The notes below the pieces were generated by a model. The model saw only the letters and a list, made by a program, of their open reading frames with translations, was not told where the DNA came from and searched no databases. From Collibacillus ludicampi (GTDB taxonomy: Bacteria > Bacillota > Bacilli > Tumebacillales > BOQE01): 64,000 nt of DNA. The stretch lies in contig NZ_BOQE01000001.1 in the NCBI RefSeq assembly GCF_023705585.1, forward strand, positions 1,253,341-1,317,340, in the 5' to 3' direction. Below are positions 29,375 to 39,208 of this stretch, piece after piece. How positions within the stretch are numbered: the stretch's first letter is position 1; every line of letters begins with the position of its first letter. Position numbers and translations under genes: made by a program.

Positions 29375-29923
29375 CTACCGTACTTGGTACCGCTTGAGCG
29401 ACTCGCGAAAACGATCTAACTGTCCTTTCACGCTGGCATCCAAGACGCGATCGCCAATGCGGATCCGCGCTCCGGCGATCAAATCCGGATTGACCGATGC
29501 TGTCAGTTGAACCGTCTTCCCGCATGAGGCGCCAAGTTTATGCTCGACGGAAACGAGTTCCGTTTCCGCAAGTGGATATGCCGTTTCGATATGTGCTTTC
29601 ACACGTCCGCGCGCTTCATCAACCCGGCGAACGTACTCGCGTTTGATCGCTTGCAATTGATTTTCCCGATGACGATCAAGCAGCAATTGCAAAAAATTCA
29701 CGACAATCGGCGATAGAACCGTGCCGAACAGTTGGCGAATTTGCTCCTTCTTCACATTCGCGTTGATGACCGGATTCAGCAAAAACCGAGCCATATCCGG
29801 GTATTCTTCCAGCGTTTTGGTCACCGTTACGAGGTCGGCTTCCACCTGTTCCACGATATCGCGCTCGACAGCAAGCGTATACAATGCATCTGCGTAGCGC
29901 TTCGCCACACCCCCGCCTAGCAT
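29375..29923 (-). CDS. atpH: ATP synthase F1 subunit delta
   Basis: 182 aa stator subunit on top of F1. The N-terminal helical domain begins VAKRYADALYTLAVERDIVE, and the C-terminal half ends with the conserved GARIRIGDRVLDASVKGQLD. The ATG at 29923 overlaps atpF by 7 bp. The GTG five codons later would give the usual short N-terminus, so the start is uncertain by five residues. Confidence 0.96.
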   Translation of the reverse strand: MLGGGVAKRYADALYTLAVERDIVEQVEADLVTVTKTLEEYPDMARFLLNPVINANVKKEQIRQLFGTVLSPIVVNFLQLLLDRHRENQLQAIKREYVRRVDEARGRVKAHIETAYPLAETELVSVEHKLGASCGKTVQLTASVNPDLIAGARIRIGDRVLDASVKGQLDRFRESLKRYQVR

Positions 29924-30408
29924 ACGCGAGCCCCCATCTCTTTCACCGCTTCATCGAACAGCGCCTTGTGTTTGCTCTGATCGATCTCTTTCGCGATGAG
30001 TTTCTTCGCCAACAACACGGACAGTTCGCCTACTTGTTCGCGCAGTTCCGCAAGCGCGCGTTCTTTTTCACGATTGATTTCAGCCGTCGCTTCCGCTTGA
30101 ATGCGCTTCGCTTCCGCTTCGGCAGCCGCGATGATCTCAGCCGCCTGTTTCTCACCGTTACGGCGCGCGTTCTCAAGCAAATCACGCGCTTCTTTCTTCG
30201 CAGCTTCCAACGCTTCGCGATGCTCGCGCGCGAGTCTCTCAGCTTCTTGGCGATTCTGTTCTGCAGTGGCAATTTGATTTTCGATATATTCTTGACGTTC
30301 CTTCATCACCCGCATGATCGGTCCGAAGGCCACGCGTTTCAAAAACCAGAACAACAAAAGGAAAATGATTAATTGTAATAACATCGTGCCAAATTGAAGC
30401 TCCACCAA
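29917..30408 (-). CDS. atpF: ATP synthase Fo subunit b
   Basis: 163 aa. One N-terminal membrane helix (LLQLIIFLLLFWFLKRVAFG) is followed by a long charged helix, EYIENQIATAEQNRQEAERL onward, that dimerises as the peripheral stalk to delta and alpha. The start is TTG at 30408 (GGAG, spacer 6) or GTG one codon later. Short C-terminal dimer tail. Confidence 0.96.
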   Translation of the reverse strand: MVELQFGTMLLQLIIFLLLFWFLKRVAFGPIMRVMKERQEYIENQIATAEQNRQEAERLAREHREALEAAKKEARDLLENARRNGEKQAAEIIAAAEAEAKRIQAEATAEINREKERALAELREQVGELSVLLAKKLIAKEIDQSKHKALFDEAVKEMGARVC

Positions 30409-30538
30409 CGTTCACTCCTTTCGTCAAGGCGAGGGCACAAGGAAGGCGAGGTCAAACTTGCCCCGCCGTCCGCTGAGCCAGGTTCATGCTTGGCATATTC
30501 AGGCTATCCAATTGCATCCATTATGTTCAACTTTTCAC

Positions 30539-30826
<288 letters not shown>

Positions 30827-30861
30827 TCAGAAAACTGGGTAAACGGATGAAAAACTTACTC

Positions 30862-31605
30862 TTAATGATTCTCGTGCGGCACCTTTTGGCCGATGTATAC
30901 CAATGTCAAAACGGTAAATACGAACGCTTGAATGGTACCGACAAACAGCGAATAAGCCAGCCAGATAAACATCGGTATCGCTCCTACCGGAAACCAACCA
31001 CCCAGGATCGGTATTTGGAGAATGATGGCGATGAGTACTTCCCCGGCAAAGATATTACCAAAGAGACGAAGGCCAAGAGTCAAGAATTTCGGGAGTTCTT
31101 CAATCAGATGGATGGGCAACATCCAGGCCGGCGAAACGTAGTGTTTGAGATACTGACCCGGCTTGCGCAAACCTACCCCGTGTGAGTACAAGACCATCGC
31201 GATCCCCATCGCCATGGCGACCGAGATATTCGCCGTCGGGGACATAAACCAGGCGATTTCTTGACCCGGTTCGACGCCAAACTGAGGGAGACCTGTTTCC
31301 GACTTGGTGACGATGTTTGTGATCAAGCCCATCTGATTGGACACGAACATCCAAATGATCAATGTCAAACCAAGAGGAACGTAGGTTTCCGCGCGTTCGC
31401 CAATCGTGTCTTTCGCCAATCCTTTAATAAAATCGGTAAGCCATTCAAAGAAGTTCTGCATGCCACGCGGATGTCTCATATCGAGATGTTTTACCGCAGC
31501 GAGCGCGAGAAGAGCGACTATAATCGATACGAGAAGACTCATGGCGATCACAGTCAGATCGACCGTCATGCCCAAAAATTGAACATGGAGATGCGCTTTT
31601 TCCAT
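30862..31605 (-). CDS. atpB: ATP synthase Fo subunit a
   Basis: 247 aa, five to six membrane helices. LTLGLRLFGNIFAGEVLIAI carries the essential arginine facing the c-ring, and FVFTVLTLVYIGQKVPHENH is the last helix. It forms the two proton half-channels. SD AGGGGTGAAACGGA, 28 bp after atpI. Confidence 0.97.
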   Translation of the reverse strand: MEKAHLHVQFLGMTVDLTVIAMSLLVSIIVALLALAAVKHLDMRHPRGMQNFFEWLTDFIKGLAKDTIGERAETYVPLGLTLIIWMFVSNQMGLITNIVTKSETGLPQFGVEPGQEIAWFMSPTANISVAMAMGIAMVLYSHGVGLRKPGQYLKHYVSPAWMLPIHLIEELPKFLTLGLRLFGNIFAGEVLIAIILQIPILGGWFPVGAIPMFIWLAYSLFVGTIQAFVFTVLTLVYIGQKVPHENH

Positions 31606-31633
31606 TCCGTTTCACCCCTTCCGCTTTAAAAAT

Positions 31634-32008
31634 TCAGTTCCCTTTGCCCCTGCCAAGGATCATTCCTACGAACAGGATCACCTGATGGGTGTATAGCCCG
31701 ACCAGAAACGACCAAATACTAGGATACCCGAGGCGATGGATCGCCATAACACCCAGGGCGATCATGGCGATGCGCGAAACCATGGCCACGATCGGTTTCT
31801 TCTTTTTCTGCCCTAGGGCAACGGCCGTCGCCATCTCGGTCTGTCTGGCAAGGCTTACGGCAAAGTACAAACTAACTGCCGACCCTATGGTGAGGCCGGC
31901 AAAAATTGATTTCCATGGATCAAAGAGCAGCCAGAGAACACCCAAAAAAACGGTTACATAGAGTGTTCGCTTGACAACTTGACGTACAACGCCATGAAAG
32001 TCATCCAT
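31634..32008 (-). CDS. atpI: ATP synthase accessory subunit I
   Basis: 124 aa with four hydrophobic helices and YPSIWSFLVGLYTHQVILFV near the C-terminus, typical of Bacillales AtpI. AtpI assists c-ring assembly or Mg2+ uptake in related species and is not a stoichiometric subunit. First gene of the atp operon, with SD AGGAAGG 12 bases before the ATG and a hairpin-bearing leader. Confidence 0.93.
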   Translation of the reverse strand: MDDFHGVVRQVVKRTLYVTVFLGVLWLLFDPWKSIFAGLTIGSAVSLYFAVSLARQTEMATAVALGQKKKKPIVAMVSRIAMIALGVMAIHRLGYPSIWSFLVGLYTHQVILFVGMILGRGKGN

Positions 32009-32047
32009 AGTGCGCGAGTACCTTCCTGTTCATGATCCCTGCAGCAA

Positions 32048-32102
32048 CGGCCCCTGGTGTTTCACACTATAAAACGGGTGTACTTCATTGTGAAACGGGC
32101 CG
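32048..32102 (-). promoter_or_regulatory. Stem-loop in the atp operon 5' leader
   Basis: On the minus strand CGGCCC-GTTTCACA pairs with TGTGAAAC-ACCAG-GGGCCG (5-base bulge) around a 22-base loop. It starts at or just after the predicted transcription start and ends about 40 bases before the atpI ATG. No U-run follows, so a role in mRNA stability or protein binding is more likely than termination. Confidence 0.55.
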
Positions 32103-32107
32103 AGTTT

Positions 32108-32137
32108 ATACTACAATATTTCTGTACGGTTTGTCAA
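32108..32137 (-). promoter_or_regulatory. Sigma-A promoter of the atp operon
   Basis: TTGACA (32137-32132), 18-bp spacer, TAGTAT (32113-32108) on the minus strand, about 100 bp before atpI. Confidence 0.7.
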
Positions 32138-32143
32138 CGCAAA

Positions 32144-32165
32144 GAAACCCGTTTTCACGGGTTTC
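32144..32165 (-). terminator. Terminator of the thiolase gene
   Basis: GAAACCCGT, loop GAAA, ACGGGTTTC then TTTG on the minus strand. The T-run is short. It abuts the atp promoter. Confidence 0.7.
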
Positions 32166-32240
32166 TCGCAGTTTTCGGCCGTTTTTCACAATATTGACAA
32201 AAACGCGGTGTATAAAGTGTACAGTGACGGGTTATACTGT

Positions 32241-33428
32241 TCAAATTTGTTCGACGATCAAAGAGACCCCTTGTCCGCCACCGATGCAAAGAGTTGCCAA
32301 TCCGCGTTTGCTCTCACGTTTCTTCATTTCGTGCAAGAGTGTCACCAAGATACGCGCTCCGCTCGCACCGATCGGGTGTCCCAAAGCGATGGCCCCGCCA
32401 TTGACATTGAGCTTCTCTTTCGGGAACTCCAGGTCTTTGCCGACAGCGAGTGCCTGTGCCGCAAACGCTTCATTCGCCTCGATCAAATCGATATCGTTGA
32501 TGCTGAGTCCCGCTCTTTCCAATGCTCTGCGTGTGGCGTTGATCGGACCGAGCCCCATGACCGAAGGTTCTACGCCTGCGGAAGCATACGCGACAATGCG
32601 TGCTAACGGCTGCAAGCCGAGTTGGTGCGCTCTTTCCGCCGACATGACCACAAGTGCCGCTGCACCGTCATTGATTCCAGAAGCGTTCCCCGCCGTCACC
32701 GTTCCGTCCTTCTTGAATGCAGGACGAAGCTTGGCGAGCGTTTCGACCGTGGTGCCTGCACGCGGGAACTCGTCTTGTTGGAACAGAACCGGTTCGCCTT
32801 TCTTCTGCGGAATTTCCACCGGGACGATCTCATCGGCGAAACGCCCTTCCTGAATGGCCTTTACCGCTTTTTGCTGGCTCCAAGCCGCAAATTCGTCTTG
32901 TTCTTCACGCGTTAACCCATAGCGCTCTGCGATATTCTCAGCGGTAATACCCATGTGTACATCGCAGAAAGCACACCAGAGACCATCGCGGATCATGGAA
33001 TCGACGACTTTCTGATCACCCATGCGATATCCTTGACGTGCACCTTCCAAGAGATAAGGTGCACGGCTCATGCTCTCCATACCACCTGCTAATACAACAT
33101 CCGCTTCGCCGGCTTTGATCGCTTGGGCGGCGAGCATGACCGATTTCAAACCGGAACCGCAAACTTTGTTGATGGTCATCGCCGGAGTGGAATCCTGAAA
33201 TCCCGCTTTGATCCAAGCTTGCCGAGCCGGGTTTTGTCCGAGTCCCGCCTGCAAAACGTTCCCCATGATCACTTCGTCCACTTGTTCATGCGATACATTC
33301 GCGCGTCTCAATGCTTCCTTCGCGACGATCGCCCCTAATTCCGTTGCGGGAAAACCTGCAAGGCTTCCTTGGAAATTTCCGATCGCTGTACGGACTGCAC
33401 TTACAATGACTGCATCTCGGTTTGACAT
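32241..33428 (-). CDS. Acetyl-CoA C-acetyltransferase (thiolase)
   Basis: 395 aa from the ATG at 33428, preceded by AGAGGAGAACGAAG; the 25 codons upstream are not conserved. Active-site residues are all present: nucleophilic Cys in [20 protein letters not shown], His in [20 protein letters not shown] and second Cys in [14 protein letters not shown]. It condenses two acetyl-CoA or cleaves acetoacetyl-CoA in the cytoplasm. It stands alone, not with other beta-oxidation genes, so the biosynthetic (ThlA/AtoB/YhfS-like) role is likely but unproven. Confidence 0.95.
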   Translation of the reverse strand: MSNRDAVIVSAVRTAIGNFQGSLAGFPATELGAIVAKEALRRANVSHEQVDEVIMGNVLQAGLGQNPARQAWIKAGFQDSTPAMTINKVCGSGLKSVMLAAQAIKAGEADVVLAGGMESMSRAPYLLEGARQGYRMGDQKVVDSMIRDGLWCAFCDVHMGITAENIAERYGLTREEQDEFAAWSQQKAVKAIQEGRFADEIVPVEIPQKKGEPVLFQQDEFPRAGTTVETLAKLRPAFKKDGTVTAGNASGINDGAAALVVMSAERAHQLGLQPLARIVAYASAGVEPSVMGLGPINATRRALERAGLSINDIDLIEANEAFAAQALAVGKDLEFPKEKLNVNGGAIALGHPIGASGARILVTLLHEMKKRESKRGLATLCIGGGQGVSLIVEQI

Positions 33429-33760
33429 CTTCGTTCTCCTCTCTCTTACTCCACGGATGTTCATCGTTTTGTACCGGCTTGTTTTCCTTCTGTTTCTCTC
33501 CATTTTTCATGAAAACAAACCTGATTCATAAATTCTCTGCGGAATCCTTTTTTCCTGCCAAAGAACCTGACAATTTACGGAAAAATTACATGATTCGACG
33601 TATTACGACCTTTTCCACCCCACTTGTCACAGAGTTTTCAATAAGAATCTGTATGTAGATATATATTTTTCGACAGCGGGAGGATGTGGCGCATTTACTT
33701 GTAGAATCCTATACAAGAGCGTGTTGAAAACGGAGGACGAACCAGGGAGGTGTTCCTGTC
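33429..33760. promoter_or_regulatory. AT-rich divergent intergenic region
   Basis: 332 bp between the thiolase and DUF2203 genes. It must hold both promoters. CTTGTAGAATCCTATACAAG (about 33698-33717) is an inverted repeat (CTTGTA/TACAAG) containing a TATACA -10-like hexamer for the + gene. No convincing -35 boxes were found. Confidence 0.4.
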
Positions 33761-34153
33761 ATGACTAAATATTTTACCGTGGACGAAGCGAACCGACTGT
33801 TGCCTTTGATCAAAGAAAAAATCCAAGTGTTGCAAGACATCAAGCAGAAATTCGAGAGAAAGTTTCATGAATTGCAAGTCTATAAGCAGGGACTTGCAGA
33901 TACGGACGCCGCAAGCGATCTGATTTTTAAATGGGAATGCGATTTGGAATTCATGGAGATGGAAGCGCAGATACATGTGAAACAAATCCATGAGACCGGC
34001 GCACAAGTCAAAGATATCGATTTTGGACTTGTTGACTTTCCCGCGTTCATCAACGGTGAAGAAGTTCTCTTGTGCTGGAGACAAGGAGAAGATACGATCA
34101 CCCATTATCATGGCCTTCATGAAGGGTTTGCCGGAAGGAAACCGCTCGCGTAG
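33761..34153 (+). CDS. DUF2203 family protein
   Basis: 130 aa with SD GGGAGGTG. The N-terminal two-thirds is helical, YFTVDEANRLLPLIKEKIQV onward. The end carries the family signature VKDIDFGLVDFPAFINGEEV then LLCWRQGEDTITHYHGLHEG and FAGRKPL. DUF2203 proteins are small cytoplasmic proteins of unknown function common in Firmicutes; the conserved Cys, Trp and His residues in the C-terminal strand suggest a binding site. Single gene, convergent with the next small minus-strand gene. Confidence 0.85.
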   Translation: MTKYFTVDEANRLLPLIKEKIQVLQDIKQKFERKFHELQVYKQGLADTDAASDLIFKWECDLEFMEMEAQIHVKQIHETGAQVKDIDFGLVDFPAFINGEEVLLCWRQGEDTITHYHGLHEGFAGRKPLA

Positions 34154-34159
34154 ATGCCC

Positions 34160-34396
34160 CTATTCGTTTTGGAGATGCGGACAATATTTTTGCATCAACT
34201 TGATCGTCTCCAGATCCGATCTTTTCCCGCGTTCTTGCAACCCATCGACAACTTTTTCGAAACGATGGGGCTGCAAGTTTTGCCCAAATTTGAACTTTGC
34301 GGATATCTCTTCTACGGTTAATCGAACCAAGGCGACTCCCGCCAGATTCTTCGCGTATCTCCTTTCAGAACATTCTAATACATATATTGACAGCAT
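34160..34396 (-). CDS. Small hypothetical protein
   Basis: 78 aa if started at the ATG 34396. A TTG at the LVRLTVEE position, preceded by GGGAG, would give about 56 aa. The sequence RLTVEEISAKFKFGQNLQPH and RSDLETIKLMQKYCPHLQNE reads as a helical, charged cytoplasmic protein. No family recognised. It lies downstream of wecB and converges on the DUF2203 gene with a 6-bp gap. Confidence 0.5.
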   Translation of the reverse strand: MLSIYVLECSERRYAKNLAGVALVRLTVEEISAKFKFGQNLQPHRFEKVVDGLQERGKRSDLETIKLMQKYCPHLQNE

Positions 34397-34564
34397 GAAA
34401 GAACCTTTTTTACCGTGATTTTTAGAGATCAAATGACGAAGATGATTTTTGAATGGAATGGCATGTGTACGAGAAGAGCTATCAGACGGATACGAAAACG
34501 AAGAAGGGGGCGAAAAGATGAGACAGATTTGGGAAGATTCTGCTGTGAAAAAAGATCAGGAACC

Positions 34565-34633
34565 GAATGAAAGAAGGGCGGGGGTACCCCGAACTCCCAA
34601 TCCTTTGTTGGAAGTCGGTACCCCCGTTCATTC
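34565..34633 (-). terminator. Large hairpin after wecB
   Basis: CGGGGGTACC and GGTACCCCCG form a perfect 10-bp stem 18 bp after the wecB stop, extended by GAATGAA/TTCATTC. The loop contains a second GGTACCCC and a small CCAA/TTGG hairpin. No U-run follows, so it may be a rho-type or processing signal. Confidence 0.55.
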
Positions 34634-34650
34634 AACGATTCCGGAAAAAA

Positions 34651-35799
34651 CTACTGTTTCGGGACAAACGGTTCCGGCCGCGGTGCCCCTGTAAAATGAT
34701 GCAAAATCGCTTGCACGATTCTCTCGGATGCGCGTCCGTCCCCGTACGGATTGGATGCAACGGCCATCTTGTTGTGTGCGATCTCATCACGCAGGAGATG
34801 ATCCGCTAACCGATAGACGGTCTCCTCGTCCGTTCCCGCCAGCTTGAGCGTGCCTGCATCGATTCCTTCGGGACGTTCGGTGGTATCGCGCAAGACGAGG
34901 ACGGGGACGCCGAGTGAGGGCGCTTCTTCTTGAATACCGCCCGAATCTGTCAAAATGAGATACGATCGTGCCATAAAATTGTGGGTATCCACCACGTCGA
35001 GCGGGTCGATCAAATGGATGCGCGGATGCCCGCCCAGGATCTCATGGGCTGGTTCTTGTACGGCAGGGTTCAAGTGTACTGGGTAGACGAGAACGATATC
35101 TTCATGCTCTTCCACGAGCCGCCGTGTGGCACGGAAGAAGCTTCTCATCTTTTCTCCGATGTTTTCACGACGGTGTGCCGTCATAAAGACGAGCCGTTGA
35201 CCTGTCGCCATCTGATCCAGGATGGGATGCTTGTAATCTTCTTTCACTGTATAGGCCATCGCGTCGATCGCCGTGTTGCCGGTGACAAATATCCTTTCCG
35301 CAGGTTTGTTTTCCCGAAGCAAGTTCTCGGCCGATGCCCGTGTCGGCGCGAAGTGCAGGTCGGCAAGCACGCCTGTTAACTGACGGTTCATCTCTTCCGG
35401 GAACGGGGAATATTTGTCAAATGTACGCAGTCCCGCTTCCACATGGCCGACCGCCACTTGCTGATAGAATGCAGCCAATGCGGCAACAAACGTTGTGGTT
35501 GTATCCCCATGCACCAATACGATGTGCGGTTTCACTTGAGTAATGACTTCTTCCAAACCTTTCAGCGCTTTCACACTGATTCCTGTCAACGTTTGCCGCT
35601 CTTCCATGATATCGAGGTCAAAATCCGGTTGGATCTGAAAAATATCCAGAACTTGATCGAGCATTTGCCGATGCTGAGCGGTAACACAGACCTTGGAGTC
35701 GATCGCTTCTCCCGCGCGTTCCAACGCTTTCACGAGAGGAGCCATCTTGATCGCTTCAGGCCTCGTCCCGAAGACTGTCAATATGCGAACGCGTTCCAT
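34651..35799 (-). CDS. wecB: UDP-N-acetylglucosamine 2-epimerase (non-hydrolysing)
   Basis: 382 aa from the ATG at 35799 after AGGAGGACATTC. It has a GT-B fold: VRILTVFGTRPEAIKMAPLV, VGHVEAGLRTFDKYSPFPEE, FMTAHRRENIGEKMRSFFRA and LTDSGGIQEEAPSLGVPVLV are the family motifs with catalytic Asp/Glu/His residues. It interconverts UDP-GlcNAc and UDP-ManNAc for wall teichoic acid linkage units or capsule. In Bacillus the equivalent is mnaA. It directly follows upp. Confidence 0.96.
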   Translation of the reverse strand: MERVRILTVFGTRPEAIKMAPLVKALERAGEAIDSKVCVTAQHRQMLDQVLDIFQIQPDFDLDIMEERQTLTGISVKALKGLEEVITQVKPHIVLVHGDTTTTFVAALAAFYQQVAVGHVEAGLRTFDKYSPFPEEMNRQLTGVLADLHFAPTRASAENLLRENKPAERIFVTGNTAIDAMAYTVKEDYKHPILDQMATGQRLVFMTAHRRENIGEKMRSFFRATRRLVEEHEDIVLVYPVHLNPAVQEPAHEILGGHPRIHLIDPLDVVDTHNFMARSYLILTDSGGIQEEAPSLGVPVLVLRDTTERPEGIDAGTLKLAGTDEETVYRLADHLLRDEIAHNKMAVASNPYGDGRASERIVQAILHHFTGAPRPEPFVPKQ

Positions 35800-35810
35800 G
35801 AATGTCCTCC

Positions 35811-36467
<657 letters not shown>

Positions 36468-36589
36468 TTATACCGTACCATTATAACAAAGGGAAATGGG
36501 CTGTGCTAGTTATCTACAGAAGCAATCAGGAATCATTTTCCTCCCGGTTGGAATACTAACGACAGTTTCTTCTGAGGGAGGTCTTCCGA

Positions 36590-37810
36590 TTGCCAAACCG
36601 GGAGTTTGTTGTGTTATGCACTGTTTCTTTTTTATTGCGTCTCGGATTGAACATACCGCTCGCCTTTTTTCCGTATTTCGTACGCCACCTGGGAGTCAGC
36701 CGCACGTCGGATGTCATCTTGTGGTCCGGGGCCTTGATGACCGCATCCTATTTGACGGCAAGCCTGATGTCCCCATACTGGGGAAAATGGATCGACCGTT
36801 TCGGTTCGCGTCTCTTGATCACGACGACCTCTCTGGGCATGGGGATTATCGTTCTCATGATGAGCGTATGCACGTCCCCGTTCATGTTACTGCTTTTGCG
36901 CCTGATGGTCGGTATCCTGATGGGAGGCCATATCGTCATCGTGACACTCGTGGCCAGAAACTCGCCTCCGGAACAAGTGGCCCGTTCCATGAGCCGTCTG
37001 GAAGCCATCGGTTTGCTCGGCGCCATTACCGGTCCCATTTTTGGTGGTTTGCTCGAACGTTCAGTTTCATATGGAACGTTTTTTCTGATGACCAGTATCC
37101 CTTTTTTCATCGTTGCGATCATCAGTCATACTTGGATAGTAGAATTCGCCTGTGTAAAAAAGGATGACGCCCCTGCATCCCCCACGCTTAAGGGCAGAGA
37201 GATGCGCACCATCTTTCAGTCGGAGATGTTTTGGGTTTGTGTCAGTACGATGGCCATCGCCCAATTCGCCGTTCTCTCCGTTGAACCGAATCTTCCCCAT
37301 CTATTGCGCTATCTGCACATACACACCCGTTCGCCGGAATTGGTCGGGTTTCTCTTCGCTCTCCCAAGCGCGGGAACGTTTCTCTTTCTCTACCTGATCG
37401 GCCCTTTCCTCAATCGCTGGAAACTCGTAAAAGTCCTGCAAACAGCAATTTTCGGAATGGTTCTCGCTTACGTGAGCCAGATGTTTGTCAGCAACTTGAC
37501 GGAGCTCTTGTTGATCCGTCTGGTCTTGGGCTTATGTATCGCTACCACATTGCCAGTGGTCAATAGCTTGTTGAAACTTTCTTTTCCCCCGGAATTGCAC
37601 GGGCATGTGTTCGGTTATAACCAGCGCGCCTATTTTTTGGGGATGGTCAGTGGAGGTCTGTTGGGTTCGTGGCTTATCACGCTTGCGGGAATCAATCGGA
37701 TGTTGGAAATGACAGCGGGATTCATCGCCATCTGCTCTTTTTATTTACTGATGGCGTTCCGGCGCATGGCTGTTCCTCTGAGAGAAGAAGCGAAAGCCCC
37801 GATGAAATGA
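36590..37810 (+). CDS. MFS transporter, drug-efflux type
   Basis: 406 aa with 12 predicted membrane helices. Loop 2-3 carries MFS motif A as GKWIDRFGSR (residues 65-74). RLMVGILMGGHIVIVTLVAR in TM4 resembles motif B, and IGLLGAITGPIFGGLL in TM5 matches motif C of proton-drug antiporters. The start is TTG at 36590 after GGGAGG (spacer 8). It is transcribed away from upp, and no regulator is adjacent. Substrate unknown. Confidence 0.88.
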   Translation: MPNREFVVLCTVSFLLRLGLNIPLAFFPYFVRHLGVSRTSDVILWSGALMTASYLTASLMSPYWGKWIDRFGSRLLITTTSLGMGIIVLMMSVCTSPFMLLLLRLMVGILMGGHIVIVTLVARNSPPEQVARSMSRLEAIGLLGAITGPIFGGLLERSVSYGTFFLMTSIPFFIVAIISHTWIVEFACVKKDDAPASPTLKGREMRTIFQSEMFWVCVSTMAIAQFAVLSVEPNLPHLLRYLHIHTRSPELVGFLFALPSAGTFLFLYLIGPFLNRWKLVKVLQTAIFGMVLAYVSQMFVSNLTELLLIRLVLGLCIATTLPVVNSLLKLSFPPELHGHVFGYNQRAYFLGMVSGGLLGSWLITLAGINRMLEMTAGFIAICSFYLLMAFRRMAVPLREEAKAPMK

Positions 37811-37826
37811 TCTCCATCGGGGCTTT
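37793..37826 (+). terminator. Hairpin overlapping the MFS stop codon
   Basis: AAAGCCCCGATG and CATCGGGGCTTT form a perfect 12-bp stem with a 10-base loop that includes the TGA stop. It also works for the convergent ABC island operon. Confidence 0.85.
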
Positions 37827-37831
37827 GAATG

Positions 37832-38539
37832 TTAAAAGAAACCGACTCTTTTATTATCTTTTCTCAACATGTTTGTCAACACCTCATGTTTGAGGGTATT
37901 GTATTTGTTGACAACATCCTCCTCTTGGGTGATCACATCCAAATCTTTAACTTGCGTGTAACTTACCTCTTTTTCTTTTGGAATCACAATCGCGCTTTCC
38001 GCAGATTTCACGGGATATTTGCCGTAGTACGTAGAAACGGGAATGAACGAGATCGCCTCGTTGCCTTTGTATCTATACCCTTCAGGGATTTTTATGTGCT
38101 TGAGGAAGACGATGTATGCTTGATCTTCATGCATGATGTTATATCCCCCCATCACGCAATAGGATGAAGCAAAGAAATTACTGGGTTCATAGATATAAAT
38201 AGAATCCCCTTTTTGCACATCGTTTCCTTTGTACACATCCAAAACGTTCACCTTTGAAAGAATCGCCCGCATGTGGTTCAATCTTTCGTTTGTAAGCCTG
38301 ACTTTGACGATCACGTCCGATTGATCTTCTAGTTGCGACAGGGTAGCGATGGAATTATTAAAATAGATCCCTAAATATGCAGGGTCATCATTAAAGGAAA
38401 CCTTATATGTATCCCCATTTTCTAAATAATTCCCAACGCTGACATCGTTTGCGAAAGAAAATCTCGTAAAAACCCCGAAGACTACCGAAAGAAGAATCAT
38501 AATACCTAAAGAAACGAGATATATTTTATGTCTTCTCAT
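37832..38539 (-). CDS. Membrane-anchored accessory protein of the ABC operon
   Basis: 235 aa. Basic N-terminus MRRHKIYLVSLGIMILLSVV gives one membrane anchor or uncleaved signal with no lipobox. The rest is an extracytoplasmic mixed-beta domain (VIVKVRLTNERLNHMRAILS, YEPSNFFASSYCVMGGYNIM) with a single cysteine. No family was recognised. The ATG overlaps the ATPase stop (ATGA), so it is translationally coupled and probably acts with the transporter, for instance as a substrate-binding or immunity factor. AT-rich codons like its operon partners. Confidence 0.75.
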   Translation of the reverse strand: MRRHKIYLVSLGIMILLSVVFGVFTRFSFANDVSVGNYLENGDTYKVSFNDDPAYLGIYFNNSIATLSQLEDQSDVIVKVRLTNERLNHMRAILSKVNVLDVYKGNDVQKGDSIYIYEPSNFFASSYCVMGGYNIMHEDQAYIVFLKHIKIPEGYRYKGNEAISFIPVSTYYGKYPVKSAESAIVIPKEKEVSYTQVKDLDVITQEEDVVNKYNTLKHEVLTNMLRKDNKRVGFF

Positions 38540-39195
38540 TGTATATCCTTCCTTTGATCCTTGAAGGGAATCAGCTTCCCCTCATGAATCTGAAATTTTT
38601 CATCGGCCAGGATCTCGATATCATCTTTGTTATGGCTTGCAATCAGGATCGTTGCTCCTCTTTCTTTTTCTTCCAGTAGAATCTCTCGGACCAATTCGAC
38701 TCCTTCTTCGTCCAAAGCGTTTGTGGGTTCGTCCAAGACGAGAAGATCCGGTTTTTCCATAATCGCTTGGGCGATCGCCAAACGTTGTTTCATCCCCAAG
38801 GAATACTTTTTAAATGTGCGCTGGTCTTCTGGATCCAATCCCACTCTTTCTATGGATTTTTTGATGTCCTCAGCGGAAATTTGTTGTTTTATGCTTGCCA
38901 ACACTTTCAGATTTTCAAACCCTGTATAGTGGCTCCAAAATCCTGGTGATTCAATAAGAACGCCGACACTTTCCGGAAACGAGATGTCCCTATGAAGAGT
39001 TTTTCCATTAATTTTAATCTCGCCCGATGTGGGTTTAATCAAGCCGCAAACAGCCCGAAATAGCATGGTTTTCCCCGAACCGTTCCGACCAAAGAAACCA
39101 TATATCTTTCCGTGTTCCAAGATCATATTGATGTTATTCAATATTTCTTTGTCCCCAATCTTTTTACTTACATGGATGACCTCAACCGCATTCAT
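38536..39195 (-). CDS. ABC transporter ATP-binding protein
   Basis: 219 aa from the ATG at 39195 (SD AAGGAGG). Walker A GFFGRNGSGKTMLFRAVCGL, signature KYSLGMKQRLAIAQAIME (SLGMKQR replaces LSGGQ, typical of bacteriocin- and antibiotic-type exporters), Walker B LLVLDEPTNALDEEG, and H-loop ILIASHNKDD. It powers the membrane proteins encoded just upstream. Its short form and signature fit the CcmA/BcrA-like class of ABC-2 ATPases. Confidence 0.95.
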   Translation of the reverse strand: MNAVEVIHVSKKIGDKEILNNINMILEHGKIYGFFGRNGSGKTMLFRAVCGLIKPTSGEIKINGKTLHRDISFPESVGVLIESPGFWSHYTGFENLKVLASIKQQISAEDIKKSIERVGLDPEDQRTFKKYSLGMKQRLAIAQAIMEKPDLLVLDEPTNALDEEGVELVREILLEEKERGATILIASHNKDDIEILADEKFQIHEGKLIPFKDQRKDIQ

Positions 39196-39208
39196 GGCGT
39201 GAACCTCC

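Noticed and set aside
32058-32096. Possible Rex-type site (TTTCACA...TGTGAAA)
   Set aside because: Half-sites point outward and are 22 bp apart, unlike the Rex box; the extended pairing fits an RNA hairpin better.
34429-34694. Short frames on both strands downstream of wecB
   Set aside because: Both cross the large GGTACC hairpin and have unremarkable composition; the + frame has a fair SD (AAGGGGGCG) but runs into the end of wecB.
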